Positions 8,281 through 15,967 of a DNA stretch of 64,000 nt are shown piece by piece. Where the stretch lies: the NCBI RefSeq assembly GCF_018326305.1, contig NZ_AP023415.1, forward strand, positions 620,001-684,000, written 5' to 3'. A program made the position numbers and the translations under genes. Numbering within the stretch: the first letter of the stretch is position 1; the number at the start of each line of letters is the position of its first letter. The notes under the pieces were generated by a model. It was not told the origin of the DNA. It saw nothing but the letters and a program-made list of their open reading frames with translations, and did not search any database. This DNA comes from Vescimonas fastidiosa. Its GTDB lineage: Bacteria > Bacillota > Clostridia > Oscillospirales > Oscillospiraceae.

Positions 8281-9609
8281 ATGAGACTGAGAAAAATAGC
8301 AGCGTTTCTCATGGCTGTGCTTATGGCGCTTTCACTGCTGGCTTGCGGATCGGAAAATGAAACAAATCCCGCCACTTCCAACGAAACATTTATCCCCGAG
8401 GAAATCGTCGAAAACACATCCGCAGGCGAGTCGGAGCACGAGGACAAGGAGAATGTTGACCGCTCCGACAGCGCTGCCGGGGCACCTACATCCGCACCCG
8501 CTTCTGAGCCTCAACAGGAAACCAAGGTTATTGAGACTTCGAAACCACAAAGCAAGCCAATGCCTAAAGACACCTCCGCCAAAAGAAGTGACGGCTTGAC
8601 TGAAAATCAGTATAGCAAAATTACAGATTATCTTGATTCGTTTTATTCCTCTATCGGTGACTTTAGTGTTAGCGTAAAGCCCGACTTATTTGCTTCAGAC
8701 AGTATTGAGAAGTTAGAAACGACAATTTGGAATAGCATGATCGCTGTTCGCGAAAGATCTCTCATTGACTTACATATAAATTATTACAATTTTAGCTTAA
8801 GAATAGCGGACATTCGTACTCTCTCTCCCTCAAAGGTCGAGATCGAAGTTTGGGAAAGCTGCGATCAGCAATATGCGGGACTGTCTGTGCTATCCAGAGA
8901 GTTTGATATTGAGCATCACTTTACCCTGGAGCTTGGGGATGACTCCATATGGCGGATCAGCAACCACAAATCTGAGTGCAACCCCTTTTATGTATTCAAA
9001 TATGATGCGAGCAGTAACTCCGATGTTAAAATCGGTACTGTTTTAAGCAACATTGGAATGCGGAATGCACAATATGGCGGCGAAATCAAGGAGGAACCGG
9101 CCTGCGATCATCCGTACAACAGAGCCACTGCAGTGGAGTATGCCCGTCAATGGGTAAACGCAAGGAATCCAAACTACAAGGCATATGACGCGCTCGGTGG
9201 TAATTGCATGAATTTTGCGTCCCAGGTGCTGCACGCGGGTGGGATCCGGCAAACGGATGGTTGGTTTTTTGAAAGTCCAAAGAGATTTTACAGGTCGTGG
9301 ATCAATGTGGATGGGTTTACAGCCTATGCCACATCGGCTTCGCCCGACAAGCTGCTTTGCGATGTAAATGCAAACTATTATTCCGGGCAGCCGGGGGATC
9401 TTATTTTGATGGGCATTGACAGCCCGACCAATCATGCCACGATTATTTGCGATGTTGTAAAAGACGGTGACGGCAGGACGGTGGATTATCTGCTGTGCTC
9501 TAACACATCGAATCTTGAAAACTTTCCGGCCAGCGCCTACTATTATACCAACCAACGATTGGTTCAGATTTTCGGCTGGAACGATGTGCCTGCAGAAAAA
9601 TTGCCCTGA
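8281..9609 (+). CDS. lipoprotein with C-terminal amidase-like (Amidase_6) domain
   Basis: The 442-residue protein has a lipoprotein signal peptide with lipobox LLAC (Cys22). A low-complexity Ser/Thr/Pro/Glu linker runs to about residue 105, a globular middle domain covers about 106-260, and a C-terminal domain covers about 277-436. The last matches the putative amidase family Amidase_6 (PF12671). Marks are YNRATAVEYARQWVNARNPNY, LGGNCMNFASQVLHAGG with candidate catalytic Cys309, and NHATII with His385. It is probably an exported, membrane-anchored peptidase or amidase acting at the cell surface; the substrate is unknown. Base composition is visibly more AT-rich than in neighbouring housekeeping genes, which suggests acquisition. 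Confidence 0.8.
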   Translation: MRLRKIAAFLMAVLMALSLLACGSENETNPATSNETFIPEEIVENTSAGESEHEDKENVDRSDSAAGAPTSAPASEPQQETKVIETSKPQSKPMPKDTSAKRSDGLTENQYSKITDYLDSFYSSIGDFSVSVKPDLFASDSIEKLETTIWNSMIAVRERSLIDLHINYYNFSLRIADIRTLSPSKVEIEVWESCDQQYAGLSVLSREFDIEHHFTLELGDDSIWRISNHKSECNPFYVFKYDASSNSDVKIGTVLSNIGMRNAQYGGEIKEEPACDHPYNRATAVEYARQWVNARNPNYKAYDALGGNCMNFASQVLHAGGIRQTDGWFFESPKRFYRSWINVDGFTAYATSASPDKLLCDVNANYYSGQPGDLILMGIDSPTNHATIICDVVKDGDGRTVDYLLCSNTSNLENFPASAYYYTNQRLVQIFGWNDVPAEKLP

Positions 9610-9643
9610 CGCGAATGGGACTTCTCCCCTTTTTGCACAAAAA

Positions 9644-9674
9644 TACCGGGAAGCGGCTTGCCTCCCGGTATTTT
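9644..9674. terminator. bidirectional terminator between lipoprotein gene and ptb
   Basis: TACCGGGA pairs with TCCCGGTA around an AGCGGCTTGCC loop. A-rich and T-rich flanks lie on both sides, between converging genes. Confidence 0.75.
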
Positions 9675-9684
9675 CATCTTAAAT

Positions 9685-10590
9685 TCAGCAGCCCTTGATG
9701 CAGCGGAGGACAGCCATGAGGATGGAATAATACTTGCTGTCCGGGGTATCGGCACGGCTGGTGATGACCACCGGGCAGGAGGCACCGCAGATGGTGCTGG
9801 CCATGGTCTTACCGGCGATATAGGTACAGGCCTTATAAAGCACATTGCCGATCTCGATGAAGGGGACCAGCAGGATATCGGCCTGACCGGCTACGGGGTC
9901 GTGGATGGCCTTATGCTTCACAGACTCCATGGAAATAGCACCGTCCAAAGCCAGGGGGCCGGAGATGATGCAGCCCGGAACGCCGCGGCGGGCAATCTCG
10001 GCAGCGGTAACGGTGCTGGCCATCTTCTCGGTGACATTCTCCACAGCGGAAAGAACGGCCACCTTGGGGCAGTCGTTACCCAGGGCCTTTGCTACAGGCA
10101 GGGCATTTTCGACGATGCCGATCTGGGTGTCCACATCAGGATTGATATTGATGGCGGCGTCAGTGATCATGACAAAGCGGCCTTCATACTCGAAAATGCC
10201 GCACTGGCTCACCAGTCGGCGGCCACTGGCGGGGACAAGGCCGGTCTCACGGTTAAGAATGGCGCGGGCAAAGTTGGATGTCTGCAGGATGCCCTTCATG
10301 GGTATGTCGGCCTTCCCCTCCTTCACCAGCTTAATGGCGATCTTAGCGGACTCCAGCTCCTCGCCATCGAAGTCGATGATTTCATAGTCAGCCTCACTCT
10401 CACCCATGTCGTGGAGCATCTGAACGATCTCGGCCTTTTTCCCGATGAGGGTGCCCTCCACCACACCTCTGCGCTTGGCATTTACCACGGCGCTGAGGGC
10501 GGGCTCGTCATGGGCGTTGGCCAGAGCGATGCGCTTTTTCATATTCTGTGAGAGAACATAGGACTCGATTTCCTTAAAGGTTGTAAACAT
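9685..10590 (-). CDS. ptb: phosphate butyryltransferase
   Basis: The 301-residue protein belongs to the phosphate acetyl/butyryltransferase family and has the length typical of Ptb, which converts butyryl-CoA and phosphate to butyryl phosphate. Family features are KGILQTSNFARAILNRETGL near residues 98-117, the ITDAAININPD stretch near 142, and SGPLALDGAIS near 208. No butyrate kinase (buk) gene is adjacent, although ptb-buk pairs are common. A phosphate acetyltransferase role or broader specificity cannot be excluded. The start has GGGAGG 9 nt upstream. Confidence 0.85.
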   Translation of the reverse strand: MFTTFKEIESYVLSQNMKKRIALANAHDEPALSAVVNAKRRGVVEGTLIGKKAEIVQMLHDMGESEADYEIIDFDGEELESAKIAIKLVKEGKADIPMKGILQTSNFARAILNRETGLVPASGRRLVSQCGIFEYEGRFVMITDAAININPDVDTQIGIVENALPVAKALGNDCPKVAVLSAVENVTEKMASTVTAAEIARRGVPGCIISGPLALDGAISMESVKHKAIHDPVAGQADILLVPFIEIGNVLYKACTYIAGKTMASTICGASCPVVITSRADTPDSKYYSILMAVLRCIKGC

Positions 10591-10627
10591 ACTTATTCCT
10601 CCCTGTATGCAGGTTTAATACGGCTCT

Positions 10628-10656
10628 ATTATACGCCCAATTTTTAGCAAAAACAA
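10628..10656 (-). promoter_or_regulatory. promoter for ptb
   Basis: TTGTTT (10656-10651) and perfect TATAAT (10633-10628) on the minus strand are separated by 17 nt, about 38 nt before the ptb ATG. Confidence 0.65.
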
Positions 10657-10694
10657 CAGGAATTCTTCCCTTTTCGCGGGTTTTAAGATTTGCC

Positions 10695-10723
10695 TTGTAA
10701 TTGGCGGCGCTATGCGGTATACT
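10695..10723 (+). promoter_or_regulatory. promoter for the small membrane protein at 10752
   Basis: TTGTAA (10695-10700) and TATACT (10718-10723) are 17 nt apart and diverge from the ptb promoter. Confidence 0.55.
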
Positions 10724-10751
10724 GAAGTTACTATTTGTGGAGGTATGGGGT

Positions 10752-11045
10752 ATGTTTTGGACGATTCTTTTTTATGCGGTATGCGCTGTAGGCGCACTGC
10801 TGTTTGTGGGACTGCTTTATTACCGCATCGACTGGGCCCGGCATCCGGAAAAATATAAGGACCTAGAAAACGATGAAAAGAGCGAATACTGGGAGAAAAA
10901 GAAAAAGGATCAGCAGCTACGCGAAAAAAAGGCCAAGGACAAGGCAAAGGCCATGAAGCAGCAGCGGCGGTTGGACAAGGTCAACCACTATCGGGCTGTG
11001 GCCGGAAAGAAACCGCTGGATCAAAATTTGAAAGAGAAAAAGTAA
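10752..11045 (+). CDS. uncharacterised single-pass membrane protein with charged tail
   Basis: This 97-residue protein has one transmembrane helix near residues 3-24, followed by a hydrophilic, Lys/Glu-rich tail (about residues 40-75) that looks like a short coiled coil. I do not recognise the family. The start at 10752 (MFWTILF) is preceded by GGAGGT with good spacing; an in-frame upstream start at 10701 would overlap the promoter and lacks a site. A terminator follows directly. Confidence 0.7.
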   Translation: MFWTILFYAVCAVGALLFVGLLYYRIDWARHPEKYKDLENDEKSEYWEKKKKDQQLREKKAKDKAKAMKQQRRLDKVNHYRAVAGKKPLDQNLKEKK

Positions 11046-11051
11046 AGGAAA

Positions 11052-11082
11052 AGTCCTCCGTGCAAAACGGAGGGCTTTTTTG
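11052..11082. terminator. terminator between the small membrane protein gene and radA
   Basis: AGTCCTCCG pairs with CGGAGGGCT, with one G-U pair, and is followed by six T on the plus strand. The genes on each side converge. Confidence 0.75.
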
Positions 11083-11085
11083 ATA

Positions 11086-12456
11086 TTAAAGGTCGTCGTG
11101 AGCCAGAAGGCGCAGGACTTGTCCGATGTTTTTAACGGGTAGGAGGCGCAGGTCACCGGGAGCGCGGAGCTTATGGGCCTGCTGGGACGGGACGATACAC
11201 TGGGTGAAGCCCAGGCGCTGCACCTCGGCTAAACGCTGCTCAATATGGTTGATGCTGCGCAGTTCACCGGAGAGGCCCACCTCCCCTACGGCGGCCAGCT
11301 TGGTGGGGACAGGCTTATCCAAATAGCTGGAGGCAATGGCGGTCAGAACGGCCAGATCGGAGGCGGGCTCGTCCAGAGTCAGGCCGCCGATGATGTTAAA
11401 ATAGGCGTCGCACTGGGAGACCTTCAGGCCGCCGCGCTTTTCCAGCACCGCCAAGAGCATGGCGGCGCGGTTAGAATCCAGACCATTGCAGGTGCGGCGG
11501 GGATAATTGGCGTTGGACGGGGCTACTAGGGCCTGCACCTCGGCCAGGACCGGGCGGGCACCCTCCATCACACAGGTAACGCAGGAGCCGGGGGCATCCT
11601 CCGGACGGCCGGAGAGAAGCATCTCAGAGGGATTCTCTACCTCCCGCAGACCACTGTCCAGCATCTCAAATACGCCGATCTCGTTGGTAGCTCCGAAGCG
11701 GTTTTTGGCGGCGCGCAGGATGCGGTAAGTCATGTGCTGATCGCCCTCAAAGTAGAGCACACAGTCCACCATGTGTTCCAGGACCTTTGGCCCGGCTATA
11801 AAGCCCTCTTTATTCACATGGCCGATGACAAAAATGGTGATATTTCCCTCTTTAGCCAGCTGCATAAGCTTCATGGTGCAGTCCTTAACCTGACCGATAC
11901 CGCCGGCGGGAGAATTGATCTCCTCGTTATACAGAGTCTGAATGGAGTCCACAATGAGAATGTCCGGCTGTTCGGTCTGAACGCACTCCAGCACATCGCC
12001 CAAATTCGTCTCCGAGAGGACGAAAAGATTTTCACTTTCTGCGTGCAAACGCTGCGCCCGGAGCTTGAGTTGGTGGACGGATTCTTCGCCGGAGACATAG
12101 AGAACCCGGAACTGCTCACCCAGTCTTTTACAGATTTGCAGCATGAGGGTGGACTTACCGATGCCGGGAGCTCCACCCACCAGCACTAGAGAGCCTTTCA
12201 CCGCGCCGCCGCCTAAAACCCGATCCAGCTCACCCATACCGGTGGAAAATCGAATCTCCTGATCGGTGGACATATCTGTAATGGCACTTGCCTTTACAGG
12301 TCCTTTAATAGATGAACGAGTGCCCTTTTTAACAGACGCCCTTATATCCGGCTGCTCCACGATGGTGTTCCAGGCGCCGCAGGAAGGGCAGCGCCCCGCC
12401 CACTTAGGTGTTTCGTTGCCGCACTGGGTACAATAGAATAGAGTTTTGGCTTTCAT
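11086..12456 (-). CDS. radA: DNA repair protein RadA (Sms)
   Basis: RadA is a RecA-like, DnaB-type helicase that promotes branch migration in recombinational repair. The 456-residue protein has the N-terminal zinc finger C9-x2-C12 ... C23-x2-C26, Walker A GAPGIGKS at 95-102, Walker B LIVDSIQT near 167, the RadA signature KNRFG at 251-255, and a C-terminal Lon-protease-like domain. The start at 12456 (MKAKTLFYC) is chosen because the zinc finger begins there. It starts 2 nt after the cwlD stop codon, so translation is likely coupled. Confidence 0.97.
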   Translation of the reverse strand: MKAKTLFYCTQCGNETPKWAGRCPSCGAWNTIVEQPDIRASVKKGTRSSIKGPVKASAITDMSTDQEIRFSTGMGELDRVLGGGAVKGSLVLVGGAPGIGKSTLMLQICKRLGEQFRVLYVSGEESVHQLKLRAQRLHAESENLFVLSETNLGDVLECVQTEQPDILIVDSIQTLYNEEINSPAGGIGQVKDCTMKLMQLAKEGNITIFVIGHVNKEGFIAGPKVLEHMVDCVLYFEGDQHMTYRILRAAKNRFGATNEIGVFEMLDSGLREVENPSEMLLSGRPEDAPGSCVTCVMEGARPVLAEVQALVAPSNANYPRRTCNGLDSNRAAMLLAVLEKRGGLKVSQCDAYFNIIGGLTLDEPASDLAVLTAIASSYLDKPVPTKLAAVGEVGLSGELRSINHIEQRLAEVQRLGFTQCIVPSQQAHKLRAPGDLRLLPVKNIGQVLRLLAHDDL

Positions 12457-12458
12457 GG

Positions 12459-13178
12459 CTATTCGTTCTCCGTTCTGCTTTGTAGATACCCGGACACGAT
12501 GGCGGTAGACAGACGAAGCTGGTGGCTGTCCGTCTGAAGAATCTCCGCTTCTTCTGCGTGGGACAGAAATCCACACTCCACAAGGATGCCCGGGCGCTGA
12601 ATATTATTCATTAAAAAGATGGATTCATCGATTTGCTTGGCATTTTTTCGGTTGTTACCGTTAATGCCGCTGTTAAGCGCCTGTTGCACGGAGACAGCGG
12701 CGTCTTTAGCGGGGGCTACAGCGTTATAAAACACCTGGGCGCCCTGGGCCTTGGTGCCCGGGAGACTATTTTGATGGATGCTGATCAGAAAGCCACGGGG
12801 TGTTTGATTTATCATCTCCACGCGGTTATTCAGATCAGAAATTTTTTTCTCCCGAAGGGTTTTGGCATCGCCGGAATAGATGGCGTCCGGGCCGGTGCGC
12901 GTGAGGGTAGTGCTCTCCCCTACAAAGGTGAAAAGCTGCTCCATCTTTTGCACGATCTGCAAATTGATATGACTCTCCGGCACTCCGGCTGCGGAGACCG
13001 CTCCGCCGTCCTCCCCACCGTGTCCGGCATCCAGGACCAGAATCTCTGCGGAGGGCATCGGCCTTACGGTGGACATGGCCGGCTTGTCCCGGGAAATATA
13101 CAGGGCACACACCGCCCCAATAGCCAAGATTATGGCTCCGCAGACCGACAGCAGAGTCCTTTTTTTCAGCAACACCAT
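12459..13178 (-). CDS. cwlD: N-acetylmuramoyl-L-alanine amidase CwlD
   Basis: The 239-residue protein has an N-terminal membrane anchor (about residues 8-28) and an Amidase_3 zinc hydrolase domain: LDAGHGGEDGG with the first zinc His, ESHINLQ with the zinc Glu, ISIHQNS with the second zinc His, and VECGFLSHAEE. CwlD removes the peptide side chain from muramic acid so that muramic-delta-lactam of spore cortex can form. The start at 13178 (MVLLKK) has GGGGAGAGG upstream; a start nine codons earlier has no site. It is translationally coupled to radA. Confidence 0.88.
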   Translation of the reverse strand: MVLLKKRTLLSVCGAIILAIGAVCALYISRDKPAMSTVRPMPSAEILVLDAGHGGEDGGAVSAAGVPESHINLQIVQKMEQLFTFVGESTTLTRTGPDAIYSGDAKTLREKKISDLNNRVEMINQTPRGFLISIHQNSLPGTKAQGAQVFYNAVAPAKDAAVSVQQALNSGINGNNRKNAKQIDESIFLMNNIQRPGILVECGFLSHAEEAEILQTDSHQLRLSTAIVSGYLQSRTENE

Positions 13179-13337
13179 CACGACGCCTCTCCCCTTTCGG
13201 GTCATTGTATGCGCCGTGTTCCCGATTCATTCTATCACATTTTACCGCAAATGAAAATCCCCTGTCCCCTTTTCTTTTTCCGCTGCATAAAATGGAGTGT
13301 TCCGTGCGGAACAAAACCCTATGAGGAGGAAATGAAA

Positions 13338-13802
13338 TTGTATACGGAAAAATCTGCCGCGGGCATGGAGTCGGCGTCCTGCCCCACACAGCAGGGCTCA
13401 CTGCCCGGCGTATGCGCACCGCTGGCTTTTCCTTATATTCCCATGCAGTGCAAGAACCCTAAACAGTATGACCGCCGGGAGGCGCTACAGCAGGGAACGC
13501 TATTTCCGGGGTTGGACCTGCCCTTTCAAAAAGAGCTGAAAAGTCGCTTTCCGGCCGTAAACAGCGCTCTATCCGAACTGATGGCCCTGGACTTCGCCGT
13601 GGATGAACTGGGGCTTTACCTGACCACCCATGCGGATGACCGGGAGGCTTTGGAGCTGTACTGGAGCTATATTGCCCTGGCCCAGGAGGGACGCAAGCGC
13701 TACCAGGAGACCTACGGCCCGATTCTGCAGACTGACACCACACCCGACGGCTACCGCTGGCTCAATGATCCGTGGCCTTGGGACGAAGGAGGAAATAGCT
13801 GA
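13338..13802 (+). CDS. spore coat CotJA-CotJB fusion protein
   Basis: One open frame of about 154 residues joins two coat proteins that are normally separate. Residues about 25-60 match CotJA (LAFPYIPMQ, REALQQGTLFPGLDLPF). Residues about 70-152 match CotJB (ALDFAVDELGLYLTTH, ending WLNDPWPWD). No stop codon lies between them. A TTG start at 13338 is 8 nt from AGGAGG (13324-13329), whereas the in-frame ATG at 13332 is only 2 nt from it, so TTG is preferred. The stop overlaps the cotJC start by one base (TGATG). The products are thought to assemble with CotJC in the inner spore coat under sigma-E control. Confidence 0.82.
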   Translation: MYTEKSAAGMESASCPTQQGSLPGVCAPLAFPYIPMQCKNPKQYDRREALQQGTLFPGLDLPFQKELKSRFPAVNSALSELMALDFAVDELGLYLTTHADDREALELYWSYIALAQEGRKRYQETYGPILQTDTTPDGYRWLNDPWPWDEGGNS

Positions 13803-14398
13803 TGTTTGTATATGAAAAAAAACTGCAATATCCCGTACGCATCGCCAACCCAAACCCGAAGCTGGCGGCGGTGATTATCAGTCAGTACGGTGGTCCGGAC
13901 GGCGAATTAGGTGCATCCCTGCGGTATTTAAGTCAGAGGTACGCCATGCCCTATGCCGAGCTAAAGGGCTTACTGACGGACATCGGAACGGAGGAGCTGG
14001 GTCACCTGGAGATGATTGGCACCATTGTTCACCAGCTCACACGGAATCTTTCAGAAAAGGACATCAAAACGGCAGGCTTTGACGCCTACTTCGTGGATCA
14101 CACCACAGGCGTATATCCGGCGGCAGCCTCCGGCTTTCCCTGGAATGCCGCATCTATAGCCGTAACGGGAGATGTGATCGCGGACTTAACCGAGGATCTG
14201 AGTGCCGAACAGAAAGCCCGGGTAACCTATGACAACATCCTGCGGCTTTCCGATGATCCGGATGTGAACGATGTCATTAAGTTTCTGCGGGCCCGGGAGG
14301 TTGTCCACTTCCAGAGATTCGGAGAAGGACTCCGCCTTGCTCGAGAGAAAATGGACCAAAAGAATGTGTACTTCACCAATCCTGCCTTTGACAAGTAA
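13802..14398 (+). CDS. cotJC: spore coat protein CotJC, manganese-catalase family
   Basis: The 198-residue protein is a ferritin-like, di-manganese catalase homologue of the spore coat. Metal-ligand candidates are Glu in SQRYAMPYAELKGLLTDIGTEELGHLEM (Glu-x2-His near residue 62) and Glu-x2-His in RAREVVHFQRFGE near residue 165. It may protect the spore from peroxide. It overlaps the CotJA-CotJB gene by one base, which keeps the cotJABC operon order. Confidence 0.93.
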   Translation: MFVYEKKLQYPVRIANPNPKLAAVIISQYGGPDGELGASLRYLSQRYAMPYAELKGLLTDIGTEELGHLEMIGTIVHQLTRNLSEKDIKTAGFDAYFVDHTTGVYPAAASGFPWNAASIAVTGDVIADLTEDLSAEQKARVTYDNILRLSDDPDVNDVIKFLRAREVVHFQRFGEGLRLAREKMDQKNVYFTNPAFDK

Positions 14399-14406
14399 AT
14401 AAAATC

Positions 14407-14439
14407 AGCCGCAGACCGAGGTTTGTCCGATCTGCGGCT
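14407..14439. terminator. terminator between cotJC and merR-type gene
   Basis: AGCCGCAGA pairs with TCTGCGGCT across a 15-nt loop between converging genes. T-runs are short, so efficiency is uncertain. Confidence 0.6.
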
Positions 14440-14455
14440 GCATTATTGTAGCTTT

Positions 14456-15262
14456 TTATTCCTCCTCCACCGGCAAGACAAGGCGGGAGCAGTAGCGTTG
14501 GGCATTGATCTCCCGGCCTGTGTAGGGAGCTACAATGCCCAGTACACGGGGCGGGGCATTGGGCTTCAGACCCCGAGCCTTTACCTCTCTGCCCAGGGTC
14601 AGCCACGCCTCGTCCATGCCGCCGTATTCGCCGTAGTAGAGTACCGAGAGCGCCCGGCACTCCGGTAACACCACAGCCTCGGCCGGGGCTTTATCCGCCC
14701 GCAGCGGAACGCAGACATCAAAGGAAAAGGGATCCTTGCCGATATACCCCTCCAAAAAATCTTTTCGGTCTGAGATAGTAAAAAGCGGATCATCTGACAG
14801 TATATAGCCCTTTCGTATACACTCATGGTACAGGGCGTACATGGCGTTGTACTTTTCCTGGCCGGTGTGTCCCCAGTAGCGACGCATGATGCAGGTAACA
14901 GCAGGCAGCGTTATTACTTGTACGGACATACCGGCCTTTTCCCGTACCCGCAGACGAAGCTCCTCCACGCTGCGTTGAAAATCGTGCAAATGCTCCACCA
15001 GAGTTGCGAGTATATCGGTGGCTTCTCCGCCCCGGACGAAGTAGTTGATAATCTGCTCATTACTTATGCCCATGGACTTGAACTTCTCTATTTGCATGAT
15101 ACGGGCCACATTATGATTGTCGTAGTAGCGGCGGCCGCTGTCAGGCGCGATGTAGGCCGGGGTTAACAGTCCCTTTTCCTCCATGCGCAGGAGCGTGCTG
15201 CGGGAGAGACCGCAGGCCCGGGCAGCCTCCGTAATTTGGAAAAGTTCTTTTTCCATTCCCAT
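14456..15262 (-). CDS. MerR-family regulator with GyrI-like effector domain
   Basis: The 268-residue protein has an N-terminal winged-helix MerR domain (residues 3-75: FQITEAARACGLSRSTLLR, then GRRYYDNHNVARIMQI), a dimerisation helix to about residue 115, and a C-terminal GyrI/BmrR-like ligand-binding domain (about 120-268). Such proteins bind small hydrophobic or cationic compounds and twist the promoter to activate export genes. No efflux gene is adjacent, so the target is unknown. The start at 15262 has GGAGG 8 nt upstream. Confidence 0.85.
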   Translation of the reverse strand: MGMEKELFQITEAARACGLSRSTLLRMEEKGLLTPAYIAPDSGRRYYDNHNVARIMQIEKFKSMGISNEQIINYFVRGGEATDILATLVEHLHDFQRSVEELRLRVREKAGMSVQVITLPAVTCIMRRYWGHTGQEKYNAMYALYHECIRKGYILSDDPLFTISDRKDFLEGYIGKDPFSFDVCVPLRADKAPAEAVVLPECRALSVLYYGEYGGMDEAWLTLGREVKARGLKPNAPPRVLGIVAPYTGREINAQRYCSRLVLPVEEE

Positions 15263-15319
15263 TGCAAAAACCTCCAAAAAAGCGCTTGCTTCGTTCATAG
15301 GTGAACGGATTATAATACT

Positions 15320-15349
15320 ATTATAGAAAATAGGTTTTGAGATTGTCAA
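15320..15349 (-). promoter_or_regulatory. sigma-A promoter and possible MerR operator
   Basis: On the minus strand a perfect TTGACA (15349-15344) and TATAAT (15325-15320) are separated by 18 nt. The dyad AAAATAG (15327-15333) / CTATTTT (15353-15359) brackets the -35 and spacer and could be an autoregulatory operator. The gene served is the MerR-type regulator. Confidence 0.7.
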
Positions 15350-15394
15350 GCTCTATTTTTTGCAGGCGGGGCGCGCTTGGGTGTTCCCGAGCCC

Positions 15395-15967
15395 ATTTCA
15401 ATCCGCGCACCCCTTACGGGGTGCGACCTCCGGTCAGCTCATCAAGATAGCGGCACTTCATATTTCAATCCACGCACCCCTCGCGGGGTGCGACTGCCAT
15501 AGATTCACCTCACCCTCATGGCTTCGTCATTTCAATCCACGCACCCCTTACGGGGTGCGACCACCCGGCTCGATGCAGTAGCAGGCAGGGCCATCATTTC
15601 AATCCACGCACCCCTTGCGGGGTGCGACCCTGGTGACGCTGGTGACCTGTACGCCCTTTGGGGTATTTCAATCCACGCACCCCTTGCGGGGTGCGACGTT
15701 GCTCCTTTCCATGCCCGAGTCGGGCACACACATTTCAATCCACGCACCCCTTGCGGGGTGCGACAGCGGGAGCAGAACTTCTTGCGGTTCCTGGTCTCAT
15801 TTCAATCCACGCGCCCCTCGCGGGGTGCGACTTCGTCAGCGGCGGCGTTCTGACCGTGCTGGGCATATTTCAATCCACGCACCCCTTGCGGGGTGCGATG
15901 GCTCCTCACCCAGCAGATCACTGACAGTGCATCCATTTCAATCCACGCACCCCTTGCGGGGTGCCCG
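15395..15967 (-). CRISPR. type I-C CRISPR array, 9 repeats and 8 spacers
   Basis: Repeats of 33 nt start at 15395, 15462, 15529, 15596, 15665, 15732, 15799, 15867 and 15935. Spacers are 34, 34, 34, 36, 34, 34, 35 and 35 nt. In transcript orientation (minus strand) the repeat begins GTCGCACCCC, has a GCACCCC/GGGGTGC stem and ends GTGGATTGAAAT, as in type I-C. Repeat variants: TTAC loops at 15395 and 15529, TCGC at 15462 and 15799, and one changed end base at 15899. The repeat nearest the cas genes (15935-15967) has lost its first three bases (CGG in place of GTC). No leader is present; the array joins the cas4 fragment and is presumably transcribed by read-through from the cas operon. Confidence 0.97.

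Noticed and set aside
13286-13293. CATAAAAT as a sigma-E -10 box for cotJ
   Set aside because: No -35 element lies at the required 14-15 nt distance, so the match is too short to stand alone.
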